In this document: in pieces, positions 1 through 11,153 of the stretch
Numbering within the stretch: the stretch's first letter is position 1
Layout: each line of letters starts with the position of its first letter
Assembly (NCBI RefSeq): GCF_033473495.1
Contig: NC_088940.1
Coordinates: 1,116,001 to 1,180,000, forward strand
Direction: 5' to 3'
Length of the DNA stretch: 64,000 bases
From: Cercospora beticola
Taxonomy: Eukaryota > Ascomycota > Dothideomycetes > Mycosphaerellales > Mycosphaerellaceae
The notes under the pieces: model-generated
What the model was told of the DNA's origin: nothing
Databases searched by the model: none
Seen by the model: only the letters and a program-made list of their open reading frames with translations
Translations under genes and position numbers: made by a program

Positions 1-745
1 AAGTGCCGATAGGGCGTCTGAGCAGGCACTGTCAAGGGCTTGGAGTCGCAGTAGGGCGTGACAGTAATGTACAGCTCGGAGTGCGGACTGAGGTTGCTGC
101 CTCGATGGCGAAGGTCAGGCCGCTTCAGCAGTGTTGAATATGGCAAAGGCTTCTCAAAACCTTCAAGGCGGTTCCTAGACTAGTTTAGCATTATACTGCT
201 CACTTCGATATGTTGAAGGCAAACCCACACCTTCACTCCCACCGGCACATCCAGCTGCGACGAGCTGGCGAACGTGAAGGGTTCCATCGGGGAAGACGGC
301 GACATTCAGCGCGTGGTCGCCATGTGGCGGAGGGATGTTTTATAACAAACGGAAGCACTCACGTGCACCGGCAATCGTGGTGATCGGTGTGGTGTGGTGA
401 GACAGGTCGGTGGCTGACGATCTGCTCGATGAGATGCGCGCCCAGGCCACCGCGTCCCTGACGTCGCGTCGAACTTTCGGCTGTCGCGACCAGGATGAGC
501 GCATTCACTCACGACGACCCCCCAAGACCACGGACTTCCTCGCGCCATCGCATTGACGTCTGCTTCTGACGCGCCTGTCCTTGCCGGACATATACACACA
601 CGATCGCTGCAACAAATACACGTCGAATCGCGTGAGCCGTGTCCGCCGGCAATCATATCGCGTCGCGCGGCCTCCACCCGATATCCACTTCAGCAGAGCC
701 AGCGGCACAGTCAACATCACAACCGACACATTCTCATGACGCGCC
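1..745. other. Intergenic, upstream of NSE4
   Basis: No open frame here resembles a protein family. Those present are short and start in low-complexity sequence. The last 150 bases, with CACA-rich and AGCAG-rich runs before the ATG at 746, look like a typical fungal 5' leader. The left part may hold the end of a gene lying outside the window, but I cannot support one. Confidence 0.4.
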
Positions 746-2248
746 ATGGCTCGCTTGAACAATAGGCCGTCTACTGTAGCCGGCTCGCGCGCGACCAGTA
801 TTGCTAAATCTCCAACACCTGGCCAAGAAAATCGAGATCCCACTATGCGACGCGACAAGGGCAAAGGACGCGCTTCGGAGTCGTCGAGGACGAGTTTGCC
901 GACGCCATCATCTGACGACACCGAACGCGCGCGTGGACAGAAGCGAAAGAGGGCACATTTCGGAATGACACAAGAGGGGGACATACCAGAGGATCAGGAA
1001 CCCGAGGATGTGAAATTCACGCGATATTATGATCCGAACCAGAATGCAGACCAGCGGCGGCAGGTCAAGCGCAAGTCGCGCGCCATGTATCGCAAGCTCC
1101 ACGGTATGTTGGGCTACGCCTTGATGAGGCAAACTGTAGACTGACCGCGCACCACAGAGGAGCGCGATGAACTTCTGCGCGGCAATGGCGGTGGCATCAA
1201 GGAGGCACTCGATGTCGCAAATCAAAACTTTAAGAGCGTCAAGCAGACATCGGATGCGACCATGGACGCCAGGTATCTCGTCGATCTTTCGGCAATGGCG
1301 AAGAAAAAAGCCGCAAGCATGATTCTGGGCGACTCTAGCGCTGGAATGGACGTGGACCTCTTCCTGAACAGATGTGTCTTCTTCATGAAAAATCGCCATG
1401 CCTTTGGTATCGATGAAGACGAGGCCGCGTTTCAGGCTACACAGCGGCAAACACAAACACAACGACACAGACGAGATCTCGAGGACGAAGACGACGATGA
1501 CGATGGGGTAGATCTTGATTGGGAGGTCATGGGCAGACATGCTTGCTTTCCCTTCAACAGACGCCCTGCTTGTCCGTCATTCCTGTTGGGACCTCTTTCC
1601 GTGGAGAAGAAGATCCGAGCGCAAACACAACGCAGAGCGAGACAAACGAAGGACACCGGGCCTGCCAAAAATGTCGAGCGAATCGGTAAAGAGGACATGG
1701 CAGCTGCCGATCCAAACGCCCTGACAACACAATGCAAAGCGATCTCGAAGCATTTGAGAAGACATTGCGAAAAGGCACGAAATGCTGCAACACGGATTGA
1801 AGCAGAAGAAGGGCCCATGGACGAAGATCGCGCCGAGGAGTTTTGCAAACAGTACAAAGTCACAGAGACTGGTGCACCGTCGCTGTTTGAATATGTCATC
1901 AATCCCCACAGCTTCGGCCAGACCGTGGAAAACCTATTCTATGTGTCTTTCCTGATCAAGGAGGGCAATGCAGGAATTGTGAAAGACAAGCACGGACTGC
2001 CAACATTATGTGAGTACATACTCCTCTCTATCCTTGATGAAAGCTAATGAGAGATGCCAGCACCCACCGTGGCACGAACAGTGGAACAGCAGCGTGTCGA
2101 CAAGACAATGAAGAATCAATCCGTCTTCTCGCTGGATTACGCCACGTGGGAGAAGCTTATCAAGGCTTTTGATATCACTGAGCCAATGATTCCACACCGA
2201 AGCGAGGACCAACCGACTCAAGTCACGGGGAACGGTTGGTACGCATAA
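746..2248 (+). CDS. NSE4: Non-SMC element 4 (Nse4), SMC5-SMC6 complex kleisin
   Basis: Three exons: 746-1103, 1158-2009 and 2061-2248. They join in frame to 465 aa, with introns of 54 and 51 bp (GTATGT..CACAG and GTGAGT..CCAG). Nse4 is the kleisin bridging the Smc5 and Smc6 heads and acts in nuclear DNA repair and replication-fork processing. The N-terminal third is disordered and basic. Exon 2 carries the signature block around LDWEVMGRHACFPFNRRP followed by FLLGPLSVEKK, and later NPHSFGQTVENLFYVSFLIK, which matches the C-terminal winged-helix (Nse4_C) domain. The last exon contains the conserved stretch FSLDYATWEKLIKAF. Length is normal for fungal Nse4. An acidic run (EDEDDDDDG) precedes the signature block. 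The first 745 bases upstream hold no other gene that I can support. Confidence 0.93.
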
Positions 2249-3088
2249 GCTTTGTGTCGGCAGATCGATTTCCTGGGTAGCCTGCTCTTCATTTGCAGTC
2301 CAGCACGATGATGTCTTTGCATTATTTCAACGCTCGATACCCTTTTAAGCAACGATACAGCTTTTGTTCATTGAAGCTCGCAGTGCCACATCTGACGCAT
2401 GGGCATGTCTCGGGACTACTGTTCTGTGTTATTCCTTGACAACGCATCACTAACTGTCTTGTAGGCATGCGTGAAACATATCTCGAGCAACATTGGGGCC
2501 GAACTCATAATGCACTGCTTCGGCATGTGCGAGCTAGCTCTCCGTCCTCCTGACTGTGTGGCCATCTTGCGTGCTTCGTGCACCCTGGCAACCAGGCGTG
2601 TCATCTGCTTGAAACTGATGTCTGCAGACACGCAAACGAAGCGCGAACGCCACATGGATCTCACGGAGTAGTCAATTGCTACAGGTCGTGATGAAGCTTC
2701 TCTTCGCCATTCTGCGACTTTCGCATATTCTTGCACGAAGCGCCAGAGCAGCCACTGCAACGAGATCATTCCTCCCATTCAATTCTCGTTTCGGCAACCG
2801 CGAATTGATGAAGATTCTCCCCAAGATCGGTACACTAGACCCGCTCCTCCATCTGCTCCATTTCCAGACAATCCGACTGGTGGATCTAAGATCCTTCCCA
2901 CGTTCTCCCTCCAAGCTAGCCAGAAGTAGAAAACGAGAAGCCAAGGCGATCCACAAGCGTAGGGCTGTGCGGATGACAATAATAATCGTTGGCAGAGCCA
3001 CTTGGTCGGGACGCATCTTGCTTGCAGAACTTTACCTGCCTTGCTTGCAGATGCTTGCCCCTTCGTTTACCTGTTCGGGCGTCTGCCA
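2249..3088. other. Intergenic between NSE4 and the Zn2Cys6 gene
   Basis: About 840 bases with only short overlapping frames on both strands and no family resemblance. It should contain the NSE4 terminator and the promoter of the next gene. I see no repeat or RNA gene in it. Confidence 0.4.
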
Positions 3089-4606
3089 ATGTCCTCTTCC
3101 TCTGACAAGGTGATCAAGCGCCATACTGCTCCTGGCTACCACGTGTTCTCGGTCAGAACTGTTGGGAGCAATGGATCGGACGATGTCAAGTCGTACACGA
3201 CGCGGAAGTCTCACAGGAAGTCCCGATTGGGCTGTGGCGCGTGTAAGCTGAAACGGGTGAAGGTGTGTGTTTTTTCTCTTATCGCAAGAAAAAGCGAAAG
3301 TCTAGCCGAAGCCCTGGATGTAAGGCTGAATGATTGTACTTGGGCTACAGTGCGATGAGAAGCGACCTGTTTGTGGTCGCTGTGCAAAGTCCAATTCAAC
3401 ATGCGATTATCAAACTCCTGCTCCTCGTGCGGTAACGAAGAAGAGTACCGGCTCTACCACCTCGCCAACAAGCCCAACCAGCCCGCCCACATCAGCTCCC
3501 AGTCCAACGATACCAATTCCAAGGTCCATGGAACAAGGATCCCGAGATATCCACCTATTGAAGCACTACGACAGATTGACAAGTGAGCCCACGGATACCA
3601 TCACATGCTCAGATCTCCTTGTCGGCAACCAAAGCCGTGAGTATCGCACGGCTGTATTGCGATTAGCCCAAGAGGTGTGCCCAAAACAAACAAACAGCAT
3701 AACCTCTTAACACATCACGTACATTCCCACTAACTAGTATCTTTCTCTTACAAACAGAATTCGTACCTCTTACATGGAATCCTTTCAATAGCCTGCCTTC
3801 ACCTAGACCACCACGAAGTAACTGGCTATCGCATCCCGAAACTCTCCCATTTCCAAGTCTCCCTGGGAGATTTCCAGAATGCAATCAACAAACCCATAAC
3901 CCAGAACGAAGCGGACCCGATTCTCCTCACCTCGATGATGATCAATATGCAATATTTCTGCTACATTGACAGCACAGACCCAAAAGATTCCTGGGTTTTC
4001 TCCGGTTCACCTTCACGTCTGGATTGGTTATCCATGCAAATGGCTTTGACGCCTCTGGTACACAGTACCTCCAAATTCGCCGGAGAAAGTATGTTACGAC
4101 CTGTATGGGCTTATGCTGCGTATGAGAGGGATGCGAGTAGGGGTTTGCCAGCGGAAATGCTGCGTTTGTGTGGTGTGCATGAACGGCCGAGGAATTTGCA
4201 TCGGAATCCTTATTGGCATGCTTTGCAGTCTTTGGCGCCGTTGATGTTGGAGAAGGGGTCGACGGATAAGTTGATCAAGTACTTGTCTTGCTTATGCGGG
4301 TTTAATAAGAGGTTTTTGGCGAGGGCTCAGGTTAATGATCATGCGGCTTTGCTGATCTTGGCGTATTGGTTTGGGCTGATGTGTTATGTGGATTTTTGGT
4401 GGTGCAAGAGGCGGGTGCGAAGGGATACGACTGCGCTTTGCATGTATCTGGAGGCTCACGGGGATGACCGGGTGAGGTCGCTGCTGGACTTTCCGGCCAA
4501 GGCTTGTGGGTACTGGCTGGCAGACGGCACTCTTCCACTTACTGCCGGCCCTGCTGCTCGACATGAGGACTTGCGCCTGTACAAACCAGAGGCCTGGTCG
4601 AAGTGA
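3089..4606 (+). CDS. Zn2Cys6 transcription factor (Upc2-like architecture)
   Basis: Three exons: 3089-3262, 3351-3674 and 3758-4606, giving 448 aa, with both introns in phase 0. The DNA-binding domain is split by intron 1. Exon 1 ends in CGACKLKRVK and exon 2 opens with CDEKRPVCGRCAKSNSTC, together giving the six cysteines of a Zn2Cys6 cluster. A proline/serine/threonine linker follows. From about residue 125 comes a region like the fungal regulatory domain seen in Upc2 and sterol-uptake-control relatives (LLKHYDRLTS, then YLLHGILSIACLHL in exon 3). Expected role is a nuclear sequence-specific regulator; the target genes cannot be told. An upstream in-frame ATG at 3002 would add 29 unlikely residues, so 3089 was chosen. 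Codon style changes inside exon 3 (see findings). Confidence 0.88.
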
Positions 4607-5086
4607 GGGTCGGGACTTTTCCAGCTGTTGTCAAGAACTTGGTTCTGGAATAATCGGGCTGGCCAGATGTCCCACCTGCGGATGACTTTCGACTATGGTC
4701 TCCTTCGCATTAGAGCATAAGCGCGGGCAAAAAGCTGTCAGGACGGGGTGATTTTTGAGGGACCGCGCATGAGAGAACTGTGCCGGATAGTTCTTATTCG
4801 CTTGAAAGTCCCCAGTGTGAATACTTCGGCAACCAAATACGATAGCACTTTGCCAATTGGCATTCTCAAAGAACTAGAAAGCATGTATTAACTTTAGAGA
4901 GGGCAATTTGGAGGACTCGATTGCGTTCGCTTCATAAGGAAAACTTTTCAAGACTGTTACTCTGGAAAGGTAAAAGTGGGAGGACTGTAAGAGCAGCAGT
5001 GTTGCAGTATCAGTGTGTAGCTCGCTCTAATCGTAATATCTCGTGCGTTGGAGCCTTCTCACTCTTCTCTAGGCTTGTCGGTACAT
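4607..5086. other. Convergent 3' intergenic
   Basis: This lies between the 3' ends of the Zn2Cys6 gene and the antiporter gene. No open frame, repeat or RNA gene is recognisable. It should hold both terminators. Confidence 0.4.
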
Positions 5087-6758
5087 TTACAGCTCACCAT
5101 GGGCCACCGGCAGTGCGATCAACTGCTTGTAAAGCTCGAGAGGAATCGTAATGTTCTGGCTCACGACGCCCTCAAGACCATTGCTTGTTGCAACATCCGG
5201 ATTTGGATAGTAGTACGAGGCAATCGCGATGATGACATAGACGACCTACACAATCATTAGCACAATGATCGAGACCAAAGAAGGATAGTAACTCACCACC
5301 AGCAAGCTCCCTTCGAGCCAATTGCTCTCTTGATCGCGTAAAAAGTTGCCGACCACGAGAATAGAGAGCACAAGGAGAACGATCATGAAGATTTCGAAGT
5401 TGAGATCCATTGGCTTTCCGAGCGCCCAGCCGACGAGCACAACCAGGGGTGCGTTGAACAGCGCCGTCTGGATTGAGGGACCGATGCAGTGATACAGTGC
5501 CACGTTAATGACGCCATCCCAAGCCTCATCGATAGACGTGAGATGCTCAGCTGCCTTCTCAACCAATGGAAGCAGGATCAAGCCAAGGAACTGGTCTGGT
5601 ACGCCGCTCTCGACCACAGGCTCAATCTGAGCGACGAGAATGACCAGGAGGATGACAACGAACACAATGGCAATTGCGATCGCCATAAGGGCCTCCGTCA
5701 TAGTGAGTTTTGGCTTAGCCATATCCTCGTGGTGGTCTTCGTCCGCGTGCTCGTCTTGCTCGATGACCTCGTCGAAGATAGAATGCGCCGATGTACAACT
5801 GTAGAGCAGGTACAGTCCGTAGGCAATGATGAGGATTATGGAGGTGTACTGGCTGATTCGCAGAATGTCGTTCTCAAGCGTATCCCGTGTGAAATGTTCG
5901 TGAAGTGCCGACACGGTCTCGGACTTCAGTGCGGAGTAGAATGCCGATGGAATCAACAGGCCAAATGCTGCGACGAGGAGCAGTCCGCTACCGACTTCTG
6001 AGACAACAGAATGGAATTTCTGGTTCTGAGTGTGCTTTCGCACACCAGCGGCAACGAAGCACAAACCCAAGCAAAGTAGCAGATTGGTGAGGATTGAGCC
6101 CAGAATGGCAGCCTGGATAATTGGAATGAGATTACCTTCATCTCCATTGCCCTCTCCTTCTCCATCTTGTGGTTCGTGCTTGACGATTAAGATAACGAAG
6201 AGCGCGATCTCGACAATGGACCCAAATGTCGTTTCGATGAGGATACCCGCCACTTTTGGCATTTTCCTAGCGAACTCCTGTCCTGCGAAACCGAGCAGGT
6301 TCGCAGCGGGTATCATGGCCAGATACGATGTTGCGAAGATCCAGAGATGGGCGTCGGTAACATAGTTGAGCACGATGGCCACGATCACGAATGGCCAGAG
6401 AAGATTGACGGCCGCCGAGACACGGCTCGAGGAGCGTGCAACGATGGAGAGGAATTGTGCAGGATGAAAGCCATGTCGTCCACTCTCGCCTTCATGAGCT
6501 GTTATATGCCCGTCAGTACAGTCTTTCAGGAGAAGTCAGCCTCTTGCGAAGCTTACCGATGCCGTCAGCGAATGTGTGAGTTACGCGGTGGCTCGAGTTG
6601 TGTGTAGACAGCAAAGGTGCATTCTCCCCATTGCCATGGCTTCCATGCTGTCCCCGGGCCATGATTGGACTGCTGCGTTGGTTCGCTTGTCTATTTAAGG
6701 TGGAGGTCGATGGTGAAGAGGAAAGAGCTGGGAAGCTCTCCCCAGGTGTCGGGCCCAC
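5087..6758 (-). CDS. CAX-family cation/H+ antiporter (calcium permease-like subgroup)
   Basis: Three exons on the minus strand: 6758-6557, 6498-5297 and 5245-5087, giving 520 aa. The N-terminal ~100 residues are hydrophilic (GENAPLLSTHNSS, then HPAQFLSIVARSSSR). About ten or eleven hydrophobic segments follow, with an acidic histidine-rich loop in the middle (DEHADEDHHEDMAKPK), the usual layout of VCX1/CAX exchangers in the vacuolar membrane. The two alpha repeats are recognisable but changed: FGSIVEIALF replaces the usual GNAVEL core, and EKAAEHLTSI replaces GNAAEH. The glutamates are kept and the Asn of each motif is lost. This resembles a fungal subgroup annotated as calcium permease rather than Vcx1 itself, so the transported ion is uncertain. 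The C-terminal exon was found by splicing at 5296/5246 and ends in VAHGEL. Confidence 0.85.
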
Positions 6759-7006
6759 GCCAAGCAGCCTCGTTTCTTGGATGCTTGGCTAAACGTCTTC
6801 CCAGTTTTCCTGATGGTATACACTTCTGGTGAACCGCATCTCAACTTCTATCAAGCTCTAAGTTCCCCTGCTTGGGATGTTGGCTCAGACTGCCTTTCGG
6901 GAGCCTTGATGGAATAGCACATGCCTCCGGGACCATCCGAAGCAGAATACAGGGAGCACGCCGTCTGGATCTCCTTATCCTGAAGTTTATCCGGTGTGCC
7001 GTGGTC

Positions 7007-7570
7007 TCACAACCTCGTCAAATCGATGCCCTCGACGGTGCCATAAGCTTCGAAGAGCCAGTCCCCGTTCTTGTTGCGCCACCATACTGACTTGCTCACA
7101 AACTGCCGCACGATTTCTCTGTCATGGGGAGGGTGGGCAGGCCCACGCAATTCGTAGAAGGCAAAATTTGTTGCGAAGTCGCCTTTGACGCTGGTCTGTG
7201 ATTCTATCAAGGTTGCTTGCGCATGGTCTGCAAAGGCGGATTTCACTCCTTTCCACCAATTGACGTATTCTTCCAAGCTATCGAATCTGCTCGGGCCGGA
7301 AAGGTGAACGTCCACATGGAAAGCCGGCGAAGCCCATGATGACCAGGGAGGTTTGGACACATCGAACTGGTGGTTGTTGATGGCGAGGATGATATCTTCT
7401 TGTCGTGAATTGATTATGTCTTCGATGGCGGCTAGCTCGGCGGACTTTGCAGCGGGAGGTTCAGAGCGAGCACCCTGTGTCATCGTGAATGTGCGACTGC
7501 ATGGACTGCATCGATGCGAGGGCGAGTAGGGAGAAGTTGCGGTGGACAGCAAAGGTCCGCGGAGAGTCAT
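7007..7570 (-). CDS. NTF2-like (SnoaL-like) small protein, unknown function
   Basis: Single exon. The open frame starts at 7570 (187 aa), but a later ATG at 7483 gives 158 aa and skips a low-complexity serine/proline/cysteine leader, so I favour 7483. The body has the pattern of an NTF2-like alpha+beta cone fold: an N-terminal helix (ELAAIEDIINSRQEDIILAI), a tryptophan-rich middle (SLEEYVNWWKGVKSAFAD) and C-terminal strands ending in WRNKNGDWLFEAYGTVEGID. Such proteins are small enzymes or ligand-binding proteins, and no catalytic residue is clear here. No signal peptide is seen. Fold assignment is by eye. Confidence 0.6.
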   Translation of the reverse strand: MTLRGPLLSTATSPYSPSHRCSPCSRTFTMTQGARSEPPAAKSAELAAIEDIINSRQEDIILAINNHQFDVSKPPWSSWASPAFHVDVHLSGPSRFDSLEEYVNWWKGVKSAFADHAQATLIESQTSVKGDFATNFAFYELRGPAHPPHDREIVRQFVSKSVWWRNKNGDWLFEAYGTVEGIDLTRL

Positions 7571-7911
7571 GTAGTGCGTTCGTATCGCCTCGTAGCTTGA
7601 ATTGGCAACCTTGCTGAGCTATATCGACGCTTCGAGCGAATGTTGCGAGTGCGCACCCCTGAAGCAGCGGAGCTTCATCAGCCTTAACCGGCGCTTGGTC
7701 CCAGATCATGGCTTTAGTGCGATGAGGGCTTGTCTCGGCGTTATTGATGGCAAAGTAATAATTCTGTACGACGGCATCCGAATAATGTGAGACGGAACTG
7801 CAATAAGCGCAAAAGTAACTAGTGGGACGACAATGATGTCAGCCGCCTAGACCATTCCGTTGCCGCAACACTCTCCTAACATCGACATTGCAAAAAGTGT
7901 ATTACGATGCC

Positions 7912-10722
7912 ATGGGGACATTGACCGCCGGCGTACCCCGGCTGGCACAGCACTGCGAGCACAAGCTGCCCACCAGCTGTATGCTATGGGATGCGCATTG
8001 TTGTGCCTGTATAGACGAACGCCCACATAGCACTTCGTATCGAACGTACATTGACGGCGTCGGCTTCGTCGCCCGCGGCTTGCGATGGCAGCGATACTGC
8101 AGCAGCTGTCGAGCCTATTGGGACCATCGTATTGCCGCATGTGGCCTGCGCCCCGACGAGACTCGCATACCAGAGCGACCAGATCAGGGCGATTTCCTTG
8201 CGCGGTGGTATGAGTTCTATCAGGGCTATCGGCTGGTGAGCAAGGATGATGGCAGCGAGGAGCGAGTGGCCGTTCTGGGCGAGCCCTTGCGCGAAGTGTC
8301 GCCTGGGGTGCTGCCGCGGACGCTGGAAGAGCTGAGGGAGGGACGAGAACGCAGCGAGATGGAAGAGCGCGAGCGGGCAGAGGCCATCAGGCAGAGACAG
8401 GAACGGGATTCCGTGCAGCAGGAGGCGCCCGCAGGACCATCGCTCGAGGAGACGCTCGACCAGCTGTTCCAGGCGGCGAGCGTGGAAGAGGCGAACACTG
8501 CGCAGAGTGCACCGAGCCCTGCGCACCGGGTGGAGCAGCACCGCGAGCCACATGCGGCTCCGCTACAACATGTGCACGGACAAGCGATGGTGCCGGCTGG
8601 AACGCGGAATCGAGAATATCAGGCACGACGCATTGCGGCCCTGCGGCGCGAACTGCACCGCATGCGAAGTGGTATCGAGAGGGTCATTTCGGGTCTGCGC
8701 GACTTGGGTGAAGACGTGCCAGACCATGGCGAAGCGTCCGACCGGCTGTCAGATCTGGGACGAACACTCGATAACATTGCAGGCTCGGCACCGCAGGACG
8801 TTGCGAATCGCGCTCTTGCAAGCGTCAATGCCCTCACCGAAGGCACGGCCACCACGCAGACTGATCGTGCATTCGCCAGCTTGCAGGCTCGTGTAGATGA
8901 AGCCCGACAGCACGTGGACGAAGCACGAAGGAGTCGTGATCAAGCTGCCACCGAACTGGACGTGGCGGAGAGAGACTTGCGATCATCGCAATCACGACTG
9001 AGGCAGCTGCAGAGCGAGCAGCGAACGACAGAGAATTACACGCGCATCTTCGGCACCCGCGAAGAAATGGCTGCTCAAGGCGAGCAGTATCAGAGTCCCA
9101 TCGGTGGCATGTTTGAGAGAGCCTACGAGCGCTTTCGCACCGCCGAAGACGTACGCCGGGAGGAACGCACCCTAAGGCAAGTACTTGCGGACGAAGAAAG
9201 GGCGGGTGGCGAAGATGTCGCGAGCCGTCTGGCAGAGCTGGAGGCACGCGAGCGAGACGTCTGGGGCGTGCCTCATCCGCCTGGATCGCAGCAAGATCGT
9301 GGAATCTTGCGCCAGATCACGATCACCCATGATAGGAACTCCACCTCACAGGCAATAACATCGAGCAGTCAGCCTATCAGAGAGTCAGAGAGCGGCCTAG
9401 AGCCCCGGGGTGAAGAGGTCGCGCTGGAGCAGTACTATAGCTTGCTTCGCCGCCAAGGGTGGAATAGCGAAGCACGCGCGGCTGAGCCTGTAGAGCTTGA
9501 AGCTCCAAGCAACGAAGTGCCAGGGGATCTACCGGAACTCCCGGCCGATACTACTACCATCACAATCGTGGGGGGGCCACCAGGTGAGTCGCTCGACCCT
9601 GAGCCTCATGTCAACAATGATCGCGGCCTCGACGGCATCTTCATTCTCACAGCACTGTCGAACAACGAATCTCTACGCTCAAACTTGCTCGGCAACCCAA
9701 CGGTGAGCTACATCGAGCACCTTCTTGGGCAAGTGCGAGGAAATAGCTTGAGCCACTCGGATCGAGAGACTATCGAGGGCTACTTAGAAGACAGTAATGT
9801 CATCTGGGGAAGTGGATTGCCTGCTGAAAGACTACGCCGACGCCGTCAACGCGGCGAGACCGTCAGCTTCAACGAGATGGCGCACGAGATCGCTGCTAGT
9901 GGAACGATCATAGTACACGATGTCGAACTTATGGCCGGCGCTTTTCAGACGAGCTCGCATATCAGACGACGTTCTGGCACTACCCTCTCCGAGCAGCTAC
10001 GAATGCTGTACAGACTGCAAAGAGGCGAGCGCACCTCTGAGGACCGAGCAGTGTTGGTGCGTATGCTGCAAAACGAGTCGACTTTCGCTCGTGCCAAACA
10101 CGTCGTTGAAGAACAATCAATTCCATCCGCCGCATCTGGCAACGCAGCTGAGCTGGATCGAGAACGTCAGCAGGCAGCACGCGAGGGTGACCACTCTCGA
10201 ACGGAACTGGATGCTCAGAGAAGAGCCACGCAAACCCTCGCACTCGCAGCAGGAAGAGTCGCAATGCAAGCCACTCCAGCTGAATTGATAGAACGTATGG
10301 CCAACCGCGACGAAGCTACAAGAGCAGCCTATGAACGCCTGCAAGCGAATGGTTTTGCCCCGACCGCCATGGGTGGGGCCCAGCCCTATCGACCCTTGAG
10401 CATCGACGACTTCATCGGTGGCCGTTCTGACTCCGATACAGACTCGGACGATGAGGCGAAGGGACTAGATGCCAGAAACACAGGACGTCCTACAGAGCCA
10501 CTGGCCGAAGAAGACTTGAACGTTAGGCTTGATTGTCAAGTCTGTTACACGCAGCTTGCGGATATCGCATGCCTGCCATGCGGCCACTTGGTGATGTGCC
10601 AATGGTGCAGCGACCAGCATTCTCCCACTATGCCGCACGATCGAACACGTCCCCGAAGAGCTGCGGCATGTCCCGTATGTCGAAAGCAGATTCGACAAAA
10701 AGTTCGGGTATTCAGACCTTGA
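7912..10722 (+). CDS. Large coiled-coil protein with C-terminal RING finger (probable E3 ubiquitin ligase)
   Basis: Intronless. The frame opens at 7888, but the first ATG is at 7912, giving 936 aa. The C-terminus carries a C3HC4 RING: CQVC, a spacer, LPCGHLVMCQWC, then CPVC about 30 residues later, ending in RQKVRVFRP. This layout (RING at the extreme C-terminus) is shared with IAP/MUL1-type ligases that recruit an E2 enzyme. The N-terminal ~75 residues hold a second cysteine group (HCEHK, CCAC, YCSSC) that could bind zinc. The middle is long, charged and heptad-like (residues ~230-400) with Glu/Arg-rich helices, and a disordered segment precedes the RING (RSDSDTDSDDEAKG). Substrate unknown. 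No intron was needed over 2.8 kb. Confidence 0.8.
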   Translation: MGTLTAGVPRLAQHCEHKLPTSCMLWDAHCCACIDERPHSTSYRTYIDGVGFVARGLRWQRYCSSCRAYWDHRIAACGLRPDETRIPERPDQGDFLARWYEFYQGYRLVSKDDGSEERVAVLGEPLREVSPGVLPRTLEELREGRERSEMEERERAEAIRQRQERDSVQQEAPAGPSLEETLDQLFQAASVEEANTAQSAPSPAHRVEQHREPHAAPLQHVHGQAMVPAGTRNREYQARRIAALRRELHRMRSGIERVISGLRDLGEDVPDHGEASDRLSDLGRTLDNIAGSAPQDVANRALASVNALTEGTATTQTDRAFASLQARVDEARQHVDEARRSRDQAATELDVAERDLRSSQSRLRQLQSEQRTTENYTRIFGTREEMAAQGEQYQSPIGGMFERAYERFRTAEDVRREERTLRQVLADEERAGGEDVASRLAELEARERDVWGVPHPPGSQQDRGILRQITITHDRNSTSQAITSSSQPIRESESGLEPRGEEVALEQYYSLLRRQGWNSEARAAEPVELEAPSNEVPGDLPELPADTTTITIVGGPPGESLDPEPHVNNDRGLDGIFILTALSNNESLRSNLLGNPTVSYIEHLLGQVRGNSLSHSDRETIEGYLEDSNVIWGSGLPAERLRRRRQRGETVSFNEMAHEIAASGTIIVHDVELMAGAFQTSSHIRRRSGTTLSEQLRMLYRLQRGERTSEDRAVLVRMLQNESTFARAKHVVEEQSIPSAASGNAAELDRERQQAAREGDHSRTELDAQRRATQTLALAAGRVAMQATPAELIERMANRDEATRAAYERLQANGFAPTAMGGAQPYRPLSIDDFIGGRSDSDTDSDDEAKGLDARNTGRPTEPLAEEDLNVRLDCQVCYTQLADIACLPCGHLVMCQWCSDQHSPTMPHDRTRPRRAAACPVCRKQIRQKVRVFRP

Positions 10723-10982
10723 AGTCATGATGAGATACGACGTAAGGATCAAGACTCGTATCTGCGAAATCTGAGCACTCATGTATGCTCCTGGTAATAT
10801 ACACGACAGTGATGCGTACTGTCGACCGATAGATACCCAATAATGATACAAATCATACTCCATTACACGACGTTTCCTCTCTCTCAGACTGGCCCTTCAG
10901 ACATCTTTACCGTCCTTTCCCAGTCTCCTCAACCTCCCCAGTACCGTTCTCTACCGTCCTCTCCAGGAGAGACCCGCCATAC

Positions 10983-11153
10983 TCAAAATTGTGTATGCTG
11001 CGAAGCTCTATGCTGCTGCTCCTTGATCCTATCACTTCGCCTCCGCAATTTCTCTTCTTGTCTTGCCAATTTTGGTCGATCTGTCAAGTCTTTCCGCAGC
11101 TGTTCGTTCTTCGAAAGTCGCTGCTTGCGGGCTCTTTTCTTGGAGAAGGACAT
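10983..11153 (-). CDS. Candidate small basic ORF (56 aa)
   Basis: ATG at 11153, TGA at 10983-10985, single exon. The peptide opens MSFSKKRARKQRLSKNEQLR and is very rich in Lys, Arg, Glu and Gln, so it should form one charged helix. The A-rich leader on its 5' side (antisense of roughly 11154-11245) resembles fungal 5' untranslated sequence. It lies alone between the RING gene (ends 10722) and the xylose reductase (ends 11649). No family recognised. It could equally be a chance frame in a long 3' region. Confidence 0.35.
   Translation of the reverse strand: MSFSKKRARKQRLSKNEQLRKDLTDRPKLARQEEKLRRRSDRIKEQQHRASQHTQF

Noticed and set aside
6765..6771. GAGGCTG (antisense), a possible calcineurin/Crz1 element before the antiporter
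   Set aside because: It is only about 7 bases from the start codon and is a short common motif. Not credible as a promoter element.
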